The notes: generated by a model from the sequence alone, not told the origin. Counted from the stretch's first letter, positions 18,664 to 27,237 are shown. The stretch: DNA of 64,000 nucleotides from Burkholderiales bacterium (GCA_016703325.1 JADJCH010000063.1:62001-126000), one strand, 5' to 3'. A program made the numbers and translations.

Positions 18664-19079
18664 GCTGCGTCCTCCGCCGCCCGCTGCTGCAGCGCAGCCA
18701 GCAGCGCCCGAGCGTCATGGAAGAAGCCGGGAATCACCTCTGCCACTTCGACAGCCTTGGCGGCGTCGTAGGTGTGCGAGGTGATGTTGCGCTTGTCCCG
18801 GTAGACGAACCAGGGTTCGGGCGCGGGCAACAACCCCGCTTCGACACCCGAACGGATGAGAGCACGGTAGCTCATGCCGTCGAGCTCGGCCGCGTTCGGC
18901 AGATCCCGCTCCAGCCGGCGCTTCAACATCTTCCAGGCCAGCTCGAACGTGAACTCGAAGCGCTGGATGCAGGCATCGCGCAGCTCCTCGTCACCGGGCG
19001 AACCTGTCCAGCGCAACAGCCCCCGGTCCAGTGCCGCCAAGGCCCGCACGAATGGGGTGAGATCGAGGTCGGTAGGCAT
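18660..19079 (-). CDS. HEPN-domain toxin, nucleotidyltransferase substrate-binding family
   Basis: A 139-residue all-helical HEPN protein. RFEFTFELAWKMLKRRLE (about 39-56) is the conserved long helix of this family, and the RNase motif Rx4H is seen as RNITSHTYD (about residue 96). The HEPN partner of an MNT antitoxin acts as an RNase. It is encoded first in the operon, with its stop overlapping the MNT start (ATGA). Start at 19079 (MPTDLDLTPFVRALAALD). Confidence 0.85.
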   Translation of the reverse strand: MPTDLDLTPFVRALAALDRGLLRWTGSPGDEELRDACIQRFEFTFELAWKMLKRRLERDLPNAAELDGMSYRALIRSGVEAGLLPAPEPWFVYRDKRNITSHTYDAAKAVEVAEVIPGFFHDARALLAALQQRAAEDAA

Positions 19080-19193
19080 GACAGGTCGTCCTGGGGCTGC
19101 GACGGAATGTGCACATGATGCCGCCGCGGAAGATGGCTCGCAAACCCCTACCATTCCACTGTTGCCCCCCTTGATCGACCCTCTGGAGCTCCC

Positions 19194-20222
19194 ATGACCT
19201 GCACCACCCCGCGGCACCTGCCGCACGCCACCGCCACCCGCCGCCGCCTGCTGTCGACCGCAGCGCTGACCGTGGCCGCCCTGGCCACCCCCTTTTCCGG
19301 CGCCTTCGCGGCCGACGCCAAGCCCTACAAGCTGCTGGTGGGCTTCCCTGCCGGCGGCGGCACCGACGCCATCGCCCGCCTGCTGGGCGAGAAGCTCAAG
19401 GACGAACTCGGCGCCCCGGTGATCGTCGAGAACAAGCCCGGTGCCGGTGGCCAGCTCGCCGCCCAGGCCCTCAAGGTCGCGCCGGCCGACGGCCACACCC
19501 TGTTCCTGTCGCACGACCACACCATCACCATCCTGCCAATGGTGATGAAGAACCCCGGCTACGACTCCGCGAAGGACTTCGTGCCGGTGGCCGGCTTCGC
19601 CAGTTTTGTCAACGCGCTGGCCGTTTCCGGCGGCACCCCGGCCAAGGGCTTCAACGACTACGTCGGCTGGCTGCGCACGAATGTGGACGGAAAGGGCGGC
19701 GGCAAGGGCTCGGTGGGCATCCCCGCGCCGGCCTCCACCCCCGAATTCCTCGTCAAGGTGGTGGGCGAGAAGTACAAGCTCGACCTCGTGCCCGTGCCCT
19801 ACCGCGGCAGCGCACCGATGATGGCCGACATGCTGGGCAACCAGATCGCCGCCGGTGTGGGCTCCATCCCCGACTTCATCGAGAACCACAAGAACGGCAA
19901 GATCCGCGTGGTGGCCGTGCTCGGCGGCGCCCGCCAGGCCGCCCTGCCCGACGTGCCCACCTTCAGCGAACTCGGCCTGGCCGGCCTGGAGGACATGCCG
20001 TACTACGGCGTCTTCGCCCCCGCCGGCACCCCCAAGGCCAGCATCGACACCTTCACCGCCGCCCTGGGCAAGGTGCTGGCGCAGCGCGAGGTGCACGACC
20101 GCCTCACCGCCATGGGCCTCAGCGTCGGCCTGATGACCTCCCAGCAACTGGCCGAACGCGAGCGCGCCTACGCCAAGGTCTGGGCGAACATCATCAAGAC
20201 CAGCGGCTTCCAGCCGCAGTGA
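19194..20222 (+). CDS. Bug family tripartite tricarboxylate transporter substrate-binding protein
   Basis: A periplasmic solute receptor of 342 residues. The signal peptide has a twin-arginine-like start (TRRRLLSTAAL) and an Ala-rich end (GAFAADA). The mature protein has the Bug signatures GFPAGGGTDAIARLLGEKL, VENKPGAGG and YGVFAPAGTP. Bug proteins bind carboxylates or amino acids, and Burkholderiales genomes carry many of them without membrane partners. No TctA/TctB genes are adjacent here, so it is an orphan receptor. The ligand is unknown. Confidence 0.92.
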   Translation: MTCTTPRHLPHATATRRRLLSTAALTVAALATPFSGAFAADAKPYKLLVGFPAGGGTDAIARLLGEKLKDELGAPVIVENKPGAGGQLAAQALKVAPADGHTLFLSHDHTITILPMVMKNPGYDSAKDFVPVAGFASFVNALAVSGGTPAKGFNDYVGWLRTNVDGKGGGKGSVGIPAPASTPEFLVKVVGEKYKLDLVPVPYRGSAPMMADMLGNQIAAGVGSIPDFIENHKNGKIRVVAVLGGARQAALPDVPTFSELGLAGLEDMPYYGVFAPAGTPKASIDTFTAALGKVLAQREVHDRLTAMGLSVGLMTSQQLAERERAYAKVWANIIKTSGFQPQ

Positions 20223-20323
20223 CCCTCGGCGGGGCCGGGCGGCTCAAGCGCTACGATGGAGGCGCCACGCCGGCCCGTTACCGCAGCCCGTCTCTCCGGC
20301 CCGCCCCACTGGAACGCCCCGCC

Positions 20324-20962
20324 ATGTCCGCCGTCCTGAAGCCCCGAGCCGACTTCGACCTCCAGGCCTACCTGGACTGGGAAGCCGCGCAGCCCGAGCG
20401 CCACGAATACATCGCTGGCGAAGTCTTCGCCATGACCGGTGCGCGCGGCACCCACAACCTGATCGCCGGCAACGTCTACATGGCGCTGCGCCAGCACCTG
20501 CGCGGCAGCCCCTGCCGCACCCACATCGAGGGCATGAAGCTGCAGGTGCAGGCCGCCGATGCGGTGTTCTACCCCGACGTCTTCGTCACCTGCGACCCGC
20601 AGGACCTGGGCGAACAGGCCGAACTGGCCAAAACCGCACCGAAGCTGGTGGTGGAAGTGCTGTCCGACTCCACCGCCGCCTACGACCGCGGCCTCAAGTT
20701 CGAGCTCTACCAGCGCCTGCCCAGCCTTCAGGAGTACCTGCTGATCGAGCAGCACCGGGTGCACGCCGACCTGTTCCGCCGCAACGCCGAAGGCCTGTGG
20801 GTGCTGCACCCCAGCGGCCCGGGCGGCGAGGTGCGGCTCGACAGCGTGGGGCTGGTGCTGACGATGGAGGCGATCTACGAGGACGCGGTGACCGCCGCCC
20901 CGACCGCCCCCCTCGCAGCGGAGTTGCCGCCCGAACCTTCCGCACCGACGCCCCAGCCCTGA
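20324..20962 (+). CDS. Uma2 family (DUF820) restriction-endonuclease-fold protein
   Basis: A 212-residue PD-(D/E)XK-fold protein. The fold's catalytic elements are visible as PDVFV (about 84) and LVVEVLSDST (about 109), followed by KFELYQRLPSLQEYLLI, the conserved Uma2 motif. These putative nucleases are abundant in cyanobacteria and scattered elsewhere, and their target is unknown. Start ATG 20324 was chosen, since the protein homology begins there. The frame is open 35 codons upstream but reads into the Bug gene stop region. Confidence 0.85.
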   Translation: MSAVLKPRADFDLQAYLDWEAAQPERHEYIAGEVFAMTGARGTHNLIAGNVYMALRQHLRGSPCRTHIEGMKLQVQAADAVFYPDVFVTCDPQDLGEQAELAKTAPKLVVEVLSDSTAAYDRGLKFELYQRLPSLQEYLLIEQHRVHADLFRRNAEGLWVLHPSGPGGEVRLDSVGLVLTMEAIYEDAVTAAPTAPLAAELPPEPSAPTPQP

Positions 20963-21137
20963 GCAACCTGTGAGCGGCTGACCACCGGCGGCCGGCACCG
21001 CCCGCAGCCTTCATCAACCCCACGCAACCACGGAAGGCCGCCACACAGGCCGGCTTTCCACCTCCTTTGAAAAAGGGGGCCAGGGGATTTGCCTTCTGCC
21101 CCGCTCCAGACCGGTCAGCCTGCCGCCGATCGCGGCG

Positions 21138-21414
21138 TCAAGCGTCGGCCTTGATCGCCCCAATGTGCACGCGCAGACCCAAGGCACGCAGCACCTTCAA
21201 CAGGGTGGACAACCGTGGGTCCCCCTCGGCCGAGAGCGCCTTGTGCAGGCCGGCGCGGCTCAAGCCGGCGTCCCGCGCCACCTGACTCATGTCCTGACGC
21301 GCTCGGGCCACCTCCCCCAGGGCCCTGACCAGGTAGGCTTCGTCTTCAGGCGCCTCAACGAAAGCCGCCTCCAGGAAGGCGGCACAGTCTTCAGGGGGTG
21401 GTTTCCAGCGCCAT
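21138..21414 (-). pseudogene. HigA-type addiction-module antitoxin with an N-terminal frameshift
   Basis: Reading from ATG 21414 gives MALETTP and then a stop; in the next frame the sequence continues EDCAAFLEAAFVEAP, and ends with SQVARDAGLSRAGLHKAL and STLLKVLRALGLRVH. Together these match the antidote family that pairs with HigB/RelE-like toxins, and the helix-turn-helix is intact. The frame break lies in a run of five C on the coding strand (21394-21398); removing one restores a single frame. The long frame also runs upstream to 21503 through sequence that is not antitoxin. No intact toxin is visible upstream; sequence between 21415 and 21600 may be its remnant. Confidence 0.65.
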
Positions 21415-21658
21415 GCTCGCAACTTCTTGGCCAACCGCAGCGCCGGGGATGGTCGCCGTGGCATCCGGACGCATATGCCGAAGAAGTAGGAGATGACCGG
21501 CACCGAGTTCTCCGTCAGTCAGCCAATCGACTCTCGCACCGTCATGCGGCGAGCTCGCGCGCGAGGGGTCGAAGTCCATTTGCCAAGTCCAAGCGTCACC
21601 CCCCGCTGCAGCAGGCCCCCTCCAGCGAGAGGCTGGCCCCGGTCGCCTGCACTGAGTG

Positions 21659-22738
21659 GAGGCGCCGGCAGCAGGATTGCGCCGGCGCGGGACGCGGCCC
21701 GCGCCTGGGTGGTCAACGCAGGTGGTGCACCTCGGCCTGGCCGTAGACCGGCGTGGGGATGCCCGCCAGCCGCGCCTTGAGCTGCAGCGACAGGAACTGC
21801 GAGTAGTGCCGGCTCTGGTGCAGGTTGCCGCCGTGGATCCACAGGTGCGGCACCTGGGTGGGCTTCCACATGTTGCGCAGCTCGCCTTCCCAAGGCCCCG
21901 GGTCCTTGGGTGTGTCGCTGCCCAGGCCCCAGACCTTGCCGATGCGGTCGGCCACCTCGGGCGAGATCAGGTCCACCAGCCACTGGTTCATCGAGCCGAA
22001 GCCGGTGGCGTAGACCAGCACGTCGCAGGGCAGCTCGCTGCCGTCGGTCAGCGTCACGCTCTTCGGGTTGATGCGCTCGATGTTGACGCGGCTCTTCAAC
22101 CTGATGCTGCCGTTGGCCACCAGCTCGCTGGCGCCCACGTCGATGTAGTAGCCCGAGCCGCGGCGCAGGTACTTCATGAACAGGCCCGAGCCGTCCACGC
22201 CGAAGTCCAGCATGAAGCCGGCCTGCTCCAGCCGGCCGTAGAGGTCGGCCTCGCGCCGCTTCATCTCCTCGTACACCGGGATGTGGAAGGTGTGCATGAT
22301 CTTGTACGGCACGCTGGCGAAGATCAGGTCGGCCTTGTGGTGGTCGATGCCGTTCTTCACCGCCTGCTCGCTGTACAGCCCACCGAGTGCCAGCTCCATC
22401 AGCGCGGCGCTGGGCGCGATGTGGGTGGAGCTGCGCTGCACCATGGTCACATCGACATCGTTCTCCCACAGCGCGGCGCAGATGTCGTGCGCCGAGTTGT
22501 TGCTGCCCAGCACCACCACCTTCTTGCCCTGGCAGGCCTCGGGGCCGGGGTGCCGGCTGCTGTGGTGCTGGTCGCCCTCGAAGGTCTCGGCGCCCGGGAT
22601 CTTGGGCACGTTGGCGTAGCCCGACACGCCCAGCGCGATCACCAGTTCCTTCGGGTGCAGCAGCACCGTCTGGCCGCCGCGCTCCACGGCCACGTCCCAG
22701 CGCTGGGCGGCCTCATCGAACCGGCAGCTCTTGGCCTG
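21659..22738. repeat. 1,080-bp direct repeat, copy 1 (truncated monooxygenase copy)
   Basis: Aligns without any gap to 27245-28324, a constant offset of 5,586 bp. I count 14 mismatches, all between 21695 and 22190; the last roughly 548 bp are identical. Homology stops abruptly at both ends. Confidence 0.95.
21713..22738 (-). pseudogene. 5'-truncated copy of the flavin-containing monooxygenase gene
   Basis: Contains codons 273 to the stop of the 613-residue monooxygenase encoded at 27299-29140. The N-terminal NTF2-like domain, the FAD-binding GxGxxG motif and the start are absent. What remains includes the second nucleotide-binding motif GSNNSAHDICAAL and the YATGFGSMN motif. Upstream of the break the frame reads into low-complexity sequence with no in-frame ATG. 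Eleven of 13 coding mismatches to the intact copy are synonymous, including a Ser AGC/TCC swap. Hence the copies probably diverged as functional alleles before one was truncated. Confidence 0.92.
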
Positions 22739-23049
22739 GGTGACGGGTGACAGGGGTGACGGGGGGTGACGGGGTCTGGTGACGGGGTCAGCACAGTGGC
22801 GGGGTCAGGTCTTGTCTTTTGCTATCCACAACCAGAATTCGAAATCGCTGCGCAAGGGATCGAAACCGCTTGGCAGGCCGTCAAGGTTCGGGATATCGGG
22901 CCGTGCATTCGCCGCCGTGCGCGACCCGTTCGGGCTTCGGGCGCTGAAGGAACAGGACGGCCAGCCGATCCGGCTGCCGCAGCGGTACCGGCCGAGTGAC
23001 GCGTTCCTCGGCTGGCATGGGCGGCGGTTCGGGTTCGCCTGACGGGTGT
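22739..23049. other. junction region right of repeat copy 1
   Basis: Starts with G-rich tandem repeats of TGACGGGG (about 22738-22790), then a short element matching 25452-25474 in inverted orientation. An open frame 22779-23042 on the plus strand ends in LKEQDGQPIRLPQRYRPSDA, which reads like the C-terminal fragment of a real protein, but I cannot name the family. Confidence 0.5.
22801..22822 (+). repeat. inverted-repeat element, left copy
   Basis: GGGGTCAGGTCTTGTCTTTT followed by GC. The reverse complement of 25452-25474 is GGGGCAGGTCTTGCTTTTTT then GCC, sharing the core CAGGTCTTG and the T-rich tail. From memory, similar sequences accompany REP-associated tyrosine transposases and IS200-like elements in many proteobacteria; no transposase gene is present here. 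Confidence 0.5.
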
Positions 23050-23382
23050 CTAGCGCAACGTCTGCAAAGCCAGCTCCGGCGCCTTGTCCAGCAGGCGCAA
23101 CAGGGCCTTGGCCGCACCTGTCGGGCTGCGCTTGCCCTGTTCCCAGTTGCGGATGGTCTCCGGCGACACATCGATGCGCCGCGCGAGTTCGGCCTGGCTC
23201 AGGCCCATGCGCTGGCGCACCTGGCGGGCGAACTGGGCGGCGTCCTGCATCGCTTCACGGTCGTCGGCGACGGCTTGACGGGACACGTCCGATTCGCTGG
23301 TGGCATCGACGCGTGCAGTGTCGATGCGCCCCAGGCGCTGGCCTCTGGCGGGCTCAGTGATCTTCTTGCGGGTGACCGTCAT
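23050..23382 (-). CDS. XRE-type helix-turn-helix antitoxin paired with BrnT
   Basis: A 110-residue DNA-binding protein whose C-terminal half is a clear helix-turn-helix: RQRMGLSQAELARRIDVS then ETIRNWEQGKRSP. The N-terminal half is charged and probably wraps the toxin. Its start (ATG 23382) lies 29 bp inside the BrnT gene, so the toxin comes first and translation is coupled. It would repress its own operon and neutralise BrnT. This HTH type replaces the ribbon-helix-helix BrnA of the classical system. Confidence 0.85.
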   Translation of the reverse strand: MTVTRKKITEPARGQRLGRIDTARVDATSESDVSRQAVADDREAMQDAAQFARQVRQRMGLSQAELARRIDVSPETIRNWEQGKRSPTGAAKALLRLLDKAPELALQTLR

Positions 23383-23656
23383 AACGCTTGACCTCGCGTG
23401 CGTTGGCCTTGCGGGCCGAGATGATGCGGAAAACTCCGGCCCGGGGCGTGTAGACCACGACGAACAGACGCCCGTCGATGCGTCCCAGGAGCCGGAAGCG
23501 ATCTTCTCCATAGGCGTGGCGATCGTCGGGCCTGACGTGCCGCGCGGGGTCGAAGAAGGCCTGGGCAACGTACTCGAAATCGAAGCCCCGCTCCCGGTAG
23601 CAGGCGTCGCTCTTGGCGTCGTCCCATTCGAAATCCATGCTGCAAGTGTAGGCCAT
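23354..23656 (-). CDS. brnT: BrnT-family ribonuclease toxin
   Basis: A 100-residue RelE-fold toxin. Family signatures are FEWDDAKSDACYRERGFDFE, FFDPARHVRPDD, GEDRFRLLGRIDGRLFVV and IISARKANAREVKRY. BrnT proteins cleave RNA and stop translation. ATG 23656 is preceded by AAGG with 7-bp spacing; ATG 23638 (MDFEWDD) is an alternative. It overlaps the downstream XRE antitoxin gene. The pair lies inside the segment bounded by the two 1,080-bp direct repeats. Confidence 0.88.
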   Translation of the reverse strand: MAYTCSMDFEWDDAKSDACYRERGFDFEYVAQAFFDPARHVRPDDRHAYGEDRFRLLGRIDGRLFVVVYTPRAGVFRIISARKANAREVKRYDGHPQEDH

Positions 23657-23884
23657 TGGCCTACCTTGCGTCGCCGATTCCGGACGTCGGGTTCGGGTAG
23701 AACGGCGGGTGGCGCGACCGGTTCGGGCTGCTGATGCCGGTGGCGCTGCAGTGTCGGAAGCAACACTGCAAGTCGACGCGTGCTGGCACCATGGCGGGTC
23801 GGTGCAGCGCCGTCGATCCATCTGCCGCCTGGCGGGTGGTTGTGAGGGAACGCTGCGCTGCCCCTTCCCCTTGGAGGCCCGGTG

Positions 23885-25333
23885 ATGAGGCTGTTTCTGT
23901 CCTACCCGTCCGAAGAGCGTGACTGCGCCGAGCGCCTGCGGCTGGCGCTGGAGGCGGAGGGGCATGACGTGTTTCAGGACCGCAGCGATCTGCGCAGCGG
24001 GGAATCCTTTCACGAGCCCCTGCGGGCCGCGATGCAGGCGGCGGATCTGCTGGTGTTTCTGGTGACGCCGGCCTCGGTGGCGCCGGGCAGTTATTGCCGC
24101 TCCGAACTGGCGGTGGCGCAGCAGCGCTGGCGGCGCCCGAGTGGGCATGTGCTGCCGGTGATGCTGAAGGACGTGCCGATTGCTGCGCTGCCGGCCTACC
24201 TGCAAGCGGTCACGCTGCTGCGGACGGAAGGGGACCTGGTGGCCGAGACGGTGCAGGCGGTGGCGCAACTGGCCGAACGCGCCGGGGGGTGGCGGCGCTG
24301 GTGGCCGCTGGGTGGCTCCGGCCCCGGCGGGGGCGGGACGGCCACAGCCCTGCGCGGCGGGGCGGTGCTGTTGGCGGTAGCGGGCCTTGCCGGCCTGGGG
24401 TGGCGCTGGCAGGTGGACCGTACCGCCGAGCAGGAGGCGGCGCGCACGGTGGCGGAGGCGCAGCGGCTGGCGAAACTGTGCGAGGGCGGCAGCTTCGCGC
24501 CGGCGTGGCAGGCGCTGTCGGCGCTGCCCGAACCACCCCGGCAGGTGGATGCGTGGCGCGAGGCACGCGAAGGCTGCGCGATGGTCTGGCTGCGTCATGC
24601 GCGCATCAGCAGCTCCGCGAAGCAAAGCTTTGCCCAGTTCGTGGCCCCGCTCAAGGCGGAACTGACCGCCGGGCTGGCGGCTGGAGCGCAGGGCCGGCGC
24701 GCGGCGGACCTGCTGGCGCACCTGGGCTGGGCCACCTTCCTGGAGTGGCGCGAAGGAGCGACTGCGGAGGACCCGCTGGCCCACTACCCGCAGGCCCTCA
24801 AATCCGATGCAGCCAATGTCTACGGACTGGCGATGTGGGGCCACAACCTGCTGTTCATGGGCCGTGAAGTGGAAGGCGCCAAGGTCAAACTGGATCAGGC
24901 CATCGCCGGGTCGCGGGACCGCGCCTTTGCCCGGGAGCTGGCGTTGTCGCAGGCGATCAACCGAGATGACCTGCAGGGCTGGGCACTGCAGATCGCCAAC
25001 GGGATGCGGCTCGAGGGGATCGCGATGCCGCCGGAGTGGGCCCGGCGCTTCTGGAGTCACCTCTTCGCGCGCAGCTTCCGGGAGTCCGACGCCCGCAACT
25101 GGCTGGAGTCGCTGCCGGCGCAGGAGCTGCTCGCCACCTTTGAGTGGCTGTTCCCGCAAACAGAGGTCCGTGAGGATCAACGAGACCTCTGGGACTTTGC
25201 ACAGGCCCTGCTGCGTCAGCGGACGGGCCACCGGGAGGAGGCAAGAGTGCAGCTGCAGGAACTGCAACGGCGCCTGCGGGCCACCCGGGCCACGGGAAGC
25301 CTGGCGGACGCAGTGCAACGGCTGCTGAGGTGA
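23885..25333 (+). CDS. TIR domain protein with a transmembrane segment and helical C-terminal domain
   Basis: 482 residues. An N-terminal TIR domain (about 1-135) starts MRLFLSYPSEERDCAERLR, has the BB-loop-like DVFQDRSDLRSGESF, and carries the likely NAD-cleaving glutamate in YCRSELAVAQ (about residue 77). A single hydrophobic helix (AVLLAVAGLAGLGW, about 161-174) is followed by a roughly 300-residue helical region resembling degenerate TPR-like repeats. Bacterial TIR proteins commonly deplete NAD in antiphage defence, and the helical part may sense or oligomerise. ATG 23885 follows GGAGG at 7 bp; a GTG immediately before it is possible. No CBASS, Thoeris or SIR2 partner is adjacent. Confidence 0.82.
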   Translation: MRLFLSYPSEERDCAERLRLALEAEGHDVFQDRSDLRSGESFHEPLRAAMQAADLLVFLVTPASVAPGSYCRSELAVAQQRWRRPSGHVLPVMLKDVPIAALPAYLQAVTLLRTEGDLVAETVQAVAQLAERAGGWRRWWPLGGSGPGGGGTATALRGGAVLLAVAGLAGLGWRWQVDRTAEQEAARTVAEAQRLAKLCEGGSFAPAWQALSALPEPPRQVDAWREAREGCAMVWLRHARISSSAKQSFAQFVAPLKAELTAGLAAGAQGRRAADLLAHLGWATFLEWREGATAEDPLAHYPQALKSDAANVYGLAMWGHNLLFMGREVEGAKVKLDQAIAGSRDRAFARELALSQAINRDDLQGWALQIANGMRLEGIAMPPEWARRFWSHLFARSFRESDARNWLESLPAQELLATFEWLFPQTEVREDQRDLWDFAQALLRQRTGHREEARVQLQELQRRLRATRATGSLADAVQRLLR

Positions 25334-25669
25334 CTTGGCGACCAGATGGTCGAGGCGGAACTGGGTGACCGTCGAGCGTTCGACAGCTTCCAAGGGATCG
25401 TACCGAACTCGCTCGCCGTCAAGGGGGCACCGGGGTGCAGATCGGCCGACAGGCAAAAAAGCAAGACCTGCCCCTTGATGCTCTTGATGCTGCTGAGTGA
25501 ACGGCTCAGGCGGCCTGATACCCGACAAGCTGTGCCACGGCATCCGCGACGACGGGAGCTTCTGGGGCGATCGGCCTTGGCAGCGATTGACACGACGCAA
25601 GACCCTGCGGGCAACATCTGCCCACGATAGAGAAATGGGAGTGTGTGTCTTGCAGAATGGATGAGCGCC
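25334..25669. other. intergenic region with inverted-repeat element
   Basis: 336 bp with no supportable gene. It contains the right copy of the CAGGTCTTG element at 25452-25474 on the minus strand, and A-rich stretches before the next gene that may be its promoter. Confidence 0.5.
25452..25474 (-). repeat. inverted-repeat element, right copy
   Basis: Inverted partner of 22801-22822. Together the pair bounds about 2.67 kb holding the XRE/BrnT operon and the TIR gene. Confidence 0.5.
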
Positions 25670-26518
25670 ATGAAGATCACGACGCTGGTTGAGAACTCAC
25701 TGGCTGAGGGCCATGCCGATCTGACAGCGGAATTCGGCCTGTCGTTGTGCATTGAGCATGCAGGGCGTTGCATCCTCTTCGACACCGGGGCGGCTGGCGT
25801 GGCAATGCGCAACGCAGAGCGTCTGGGCATTGACCTTGCGCGGGTAGACGCGGTCGTGTTGTCGCACCATCACTTCGATCATGGTGGCGGCCTGCCCGCG
25901 TTCTTCGCGGTCAACGGTCACGCGAAGGTTTTCCTGCGCCACCCTCCCGAAGGCAGGGAGTATTTCCGCGCCCTGCTGGTGGTGAGCCGCTACATCGGAT
26001 TGGAGGAAGGCCTGCTTGAGCGGCATAAGGACCGCTTCGTCTTCGTGGACCATGCCTCGGAGGTCCTGCCCGAAGCGCATGTGCTGACTGAAATCGTTCG
26101 GCGGCATGAACTCCCCAAGGGCGACCGTTACCTCTACTTGCGGCAGCAAGACGGCTACGTGCGTGACCCCTTCGCCCATGAGTTGGTGTTCGTGCTGCGT
26201 GACGAGGACGGTCTGGTCGTCTTCACCGGCTGCGGCCACAGCGGCGTGCTCAACATGGTCGAGACCGTGCTGCAGCAATTTCCCGGCGAACACATCAAGG
26301 GCGTGGTCGGAGGGTTCCATCTGATCGGGTTCCCCACGCTCGACACGATGGCCAGCAGCCATGACGAGATGGTGGATCTCGCGCGAGCGATGGCTCAGCT
26401 GCCCGTGGACCGGTACTGGACAGGGCACTGTACAGGTCACAAGGCTTTCGCCATCTTGAAGCAGGTACTGGGCGACAAACTTGGTGAGTTCCACACTGGA
26501 ACGACGATCACTGTCTGA
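25670..26518 (+). CDS. MBL-fold metallo-hydrolase
   Basis: A 282-residue metallo-beta-lactamase-fold protein. The metal-binding motif is seen as SHHHFDHGGG (about 65-74), with FTGCGHSGVLN (about 192) and GGFHLIG further on, and a C-terminal TGHCTGHKAF. This pattern matches the subfamily annotated as 7,8-dihydropterin-6-yl-methyl-4-(beta-D-ribofuranosyl)aminobenzene 5'-phosphate synthase-like, whose real bacterial function is unclear. The MKITTLVEN start at 25670 is favoured over 25661. Base composition is a little lower in GC than the flanking core genes, consistent with acquired DNA. Confidence 0.85.
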   Translation: MKITTLVENSLAEGHADLTAEFGLSLCIEHAGRCILFDTGAAGVAMRNAERLGIDLARVDAVVLSHHHFDHGGGLPAFFAVNGHAKVFLRHPPEGREYFRALLVVSRYIGLEEGLLERHKDRFVFVDHASEVLPEAHVLTEIVRRHELPKGDRYLYLRQQDGYVRDPFAHELVFVLRDEDGLVVFTGCGHSGVLNMVETVLQQFPGEHIKGVVGGFHLIGFPTLDTMASSHDEMVDLARAMAQLPVDRYWTGHCTGHKAFAILKQVLGDKLGEFHTGTTITV

Positions 26519-26669
26519 TCTTTCCAGCGGAGCCGGAATCAGGTGCCGGGAGGCACCGGGGTCTGGCCTCTTGCCACCCAGGACTCACCCCCGCCCGCCT
26601 GTAGTCGACCAACGTTCCAAAGAACTCGGACAGCCGTCCCAGACGACCCTGTTGTCGCCATCTGCACAT

Positions 26670-26993
26670 GGATGGACTGCCATGGGGCGTCCGCACGCTG
26701 CCTGAGACAAGGGTTGCGGACCGCCCGTTGGACCACCAGACCATCGGGCGCTCGAAGATCGCGTCCAGGCCTTTCTTCAGCGAGAAGGAGGCGTCGCAGT
26801 ACGCCGCCGGCGGGAGTTCGTCGAAGGACACCTGGCAGTCGTGGTCGCTGCGTGCGGGATTGAAGTCTGACCGGGTGGCCGAACCGAACAGCTCCAGCCG
26901 CCGGCCAAGGCGCAGGCGGCAGAGGGCGGCGGTTCGGGTTGCAACGAGTCGATGGCGGCCTCTCCAGGTAACGACCTTTCGCACCAATAGCAT
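26670..26993 (-). pseudogene. MNT-type nucleotidyltransferase, frameshifted remnant
   Basis: One frame from 26993 gives LGRRLELFGSATRSDFNPAR, then SDHDCQVSFDELPPAAY and LKKGLDAIFERP, the first two-thirds of a minimal nucleotidyltransferase. The expected continuation (AVRNPCLRQRADAPW) is found in another frame from about 26740 down. In the second-metal motif, the usual SDLDFLV has become SDHDCQV. A break of frame and loss of the C-terminus make this inactive. No HEPN partner is recognisable in 26520-26670. Confidence 0.7.
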
Positions 26994-27021
26994 GATGAAT
27001 CATCACCAGAAGGAGCCCGCC

Positions 27022-27237
27022 ATGACCACCGTCCGCAAGACCATCACCCTGACCGATCAGCAGGACGGCTGGATCAAGGCGCAGATCCAGGCCGGGCACT
27101 ACACCAACGACAGCGAGGTGGTCCGCGACCTGATCCGCCGCGAACAGGCGCGTTCGGCGCAACTCGAAGCGCTGCGGGCTGCGCTCGTCGAGGGGGAGAA
27201 CAGCGGGGCACCGCAACCCTTCGAGGCACAGTCTTGA
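27022..27237 (+). CDS. parD: ParD-family antitoxin without its ParE toxin
   Basis: A 71-residue ribbon-helix-helix antitoxin: TTVRKTITLTDQQDGWIKAQ then YTNDSEVVRDLIRREQ are the DNA-binding core, followed by the toxin-wrapping helix (LEALRAALVEGENSG). AGGAG 6 bp before ATG 27022 supports the start. Family members usually continue 10-15 residues past the APQPF position and are followed at once by parE. Here a stop follows EAQS and the monooxygenase repeat begins 8 bp later, so the end of parD and all of parE were probably lost at the junction. Confidence 0.8.
   Translation: MTTVRKTITLTDQQDGWIKAQIQAGHYTNDSEVVRDLIRREQARSAQLEALRAALVEGENSGAPQPFEAQS

Noticed and set aside
21415..21503. DUF4160-like toxin start (PVISYFFGI) upstream of the antitoxin remnant
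   Set aside because: The resemblance covers only about 12 residues before the frame runs into other sequence, too little to call a gene fragment.
22779..23042. 87-codon plus-strand open frame right of repeat copy 1
   Set aside because: The end looks protein-like but the N-terminal part is low-complexity junction sequence and no family could be named; not called as a gene.
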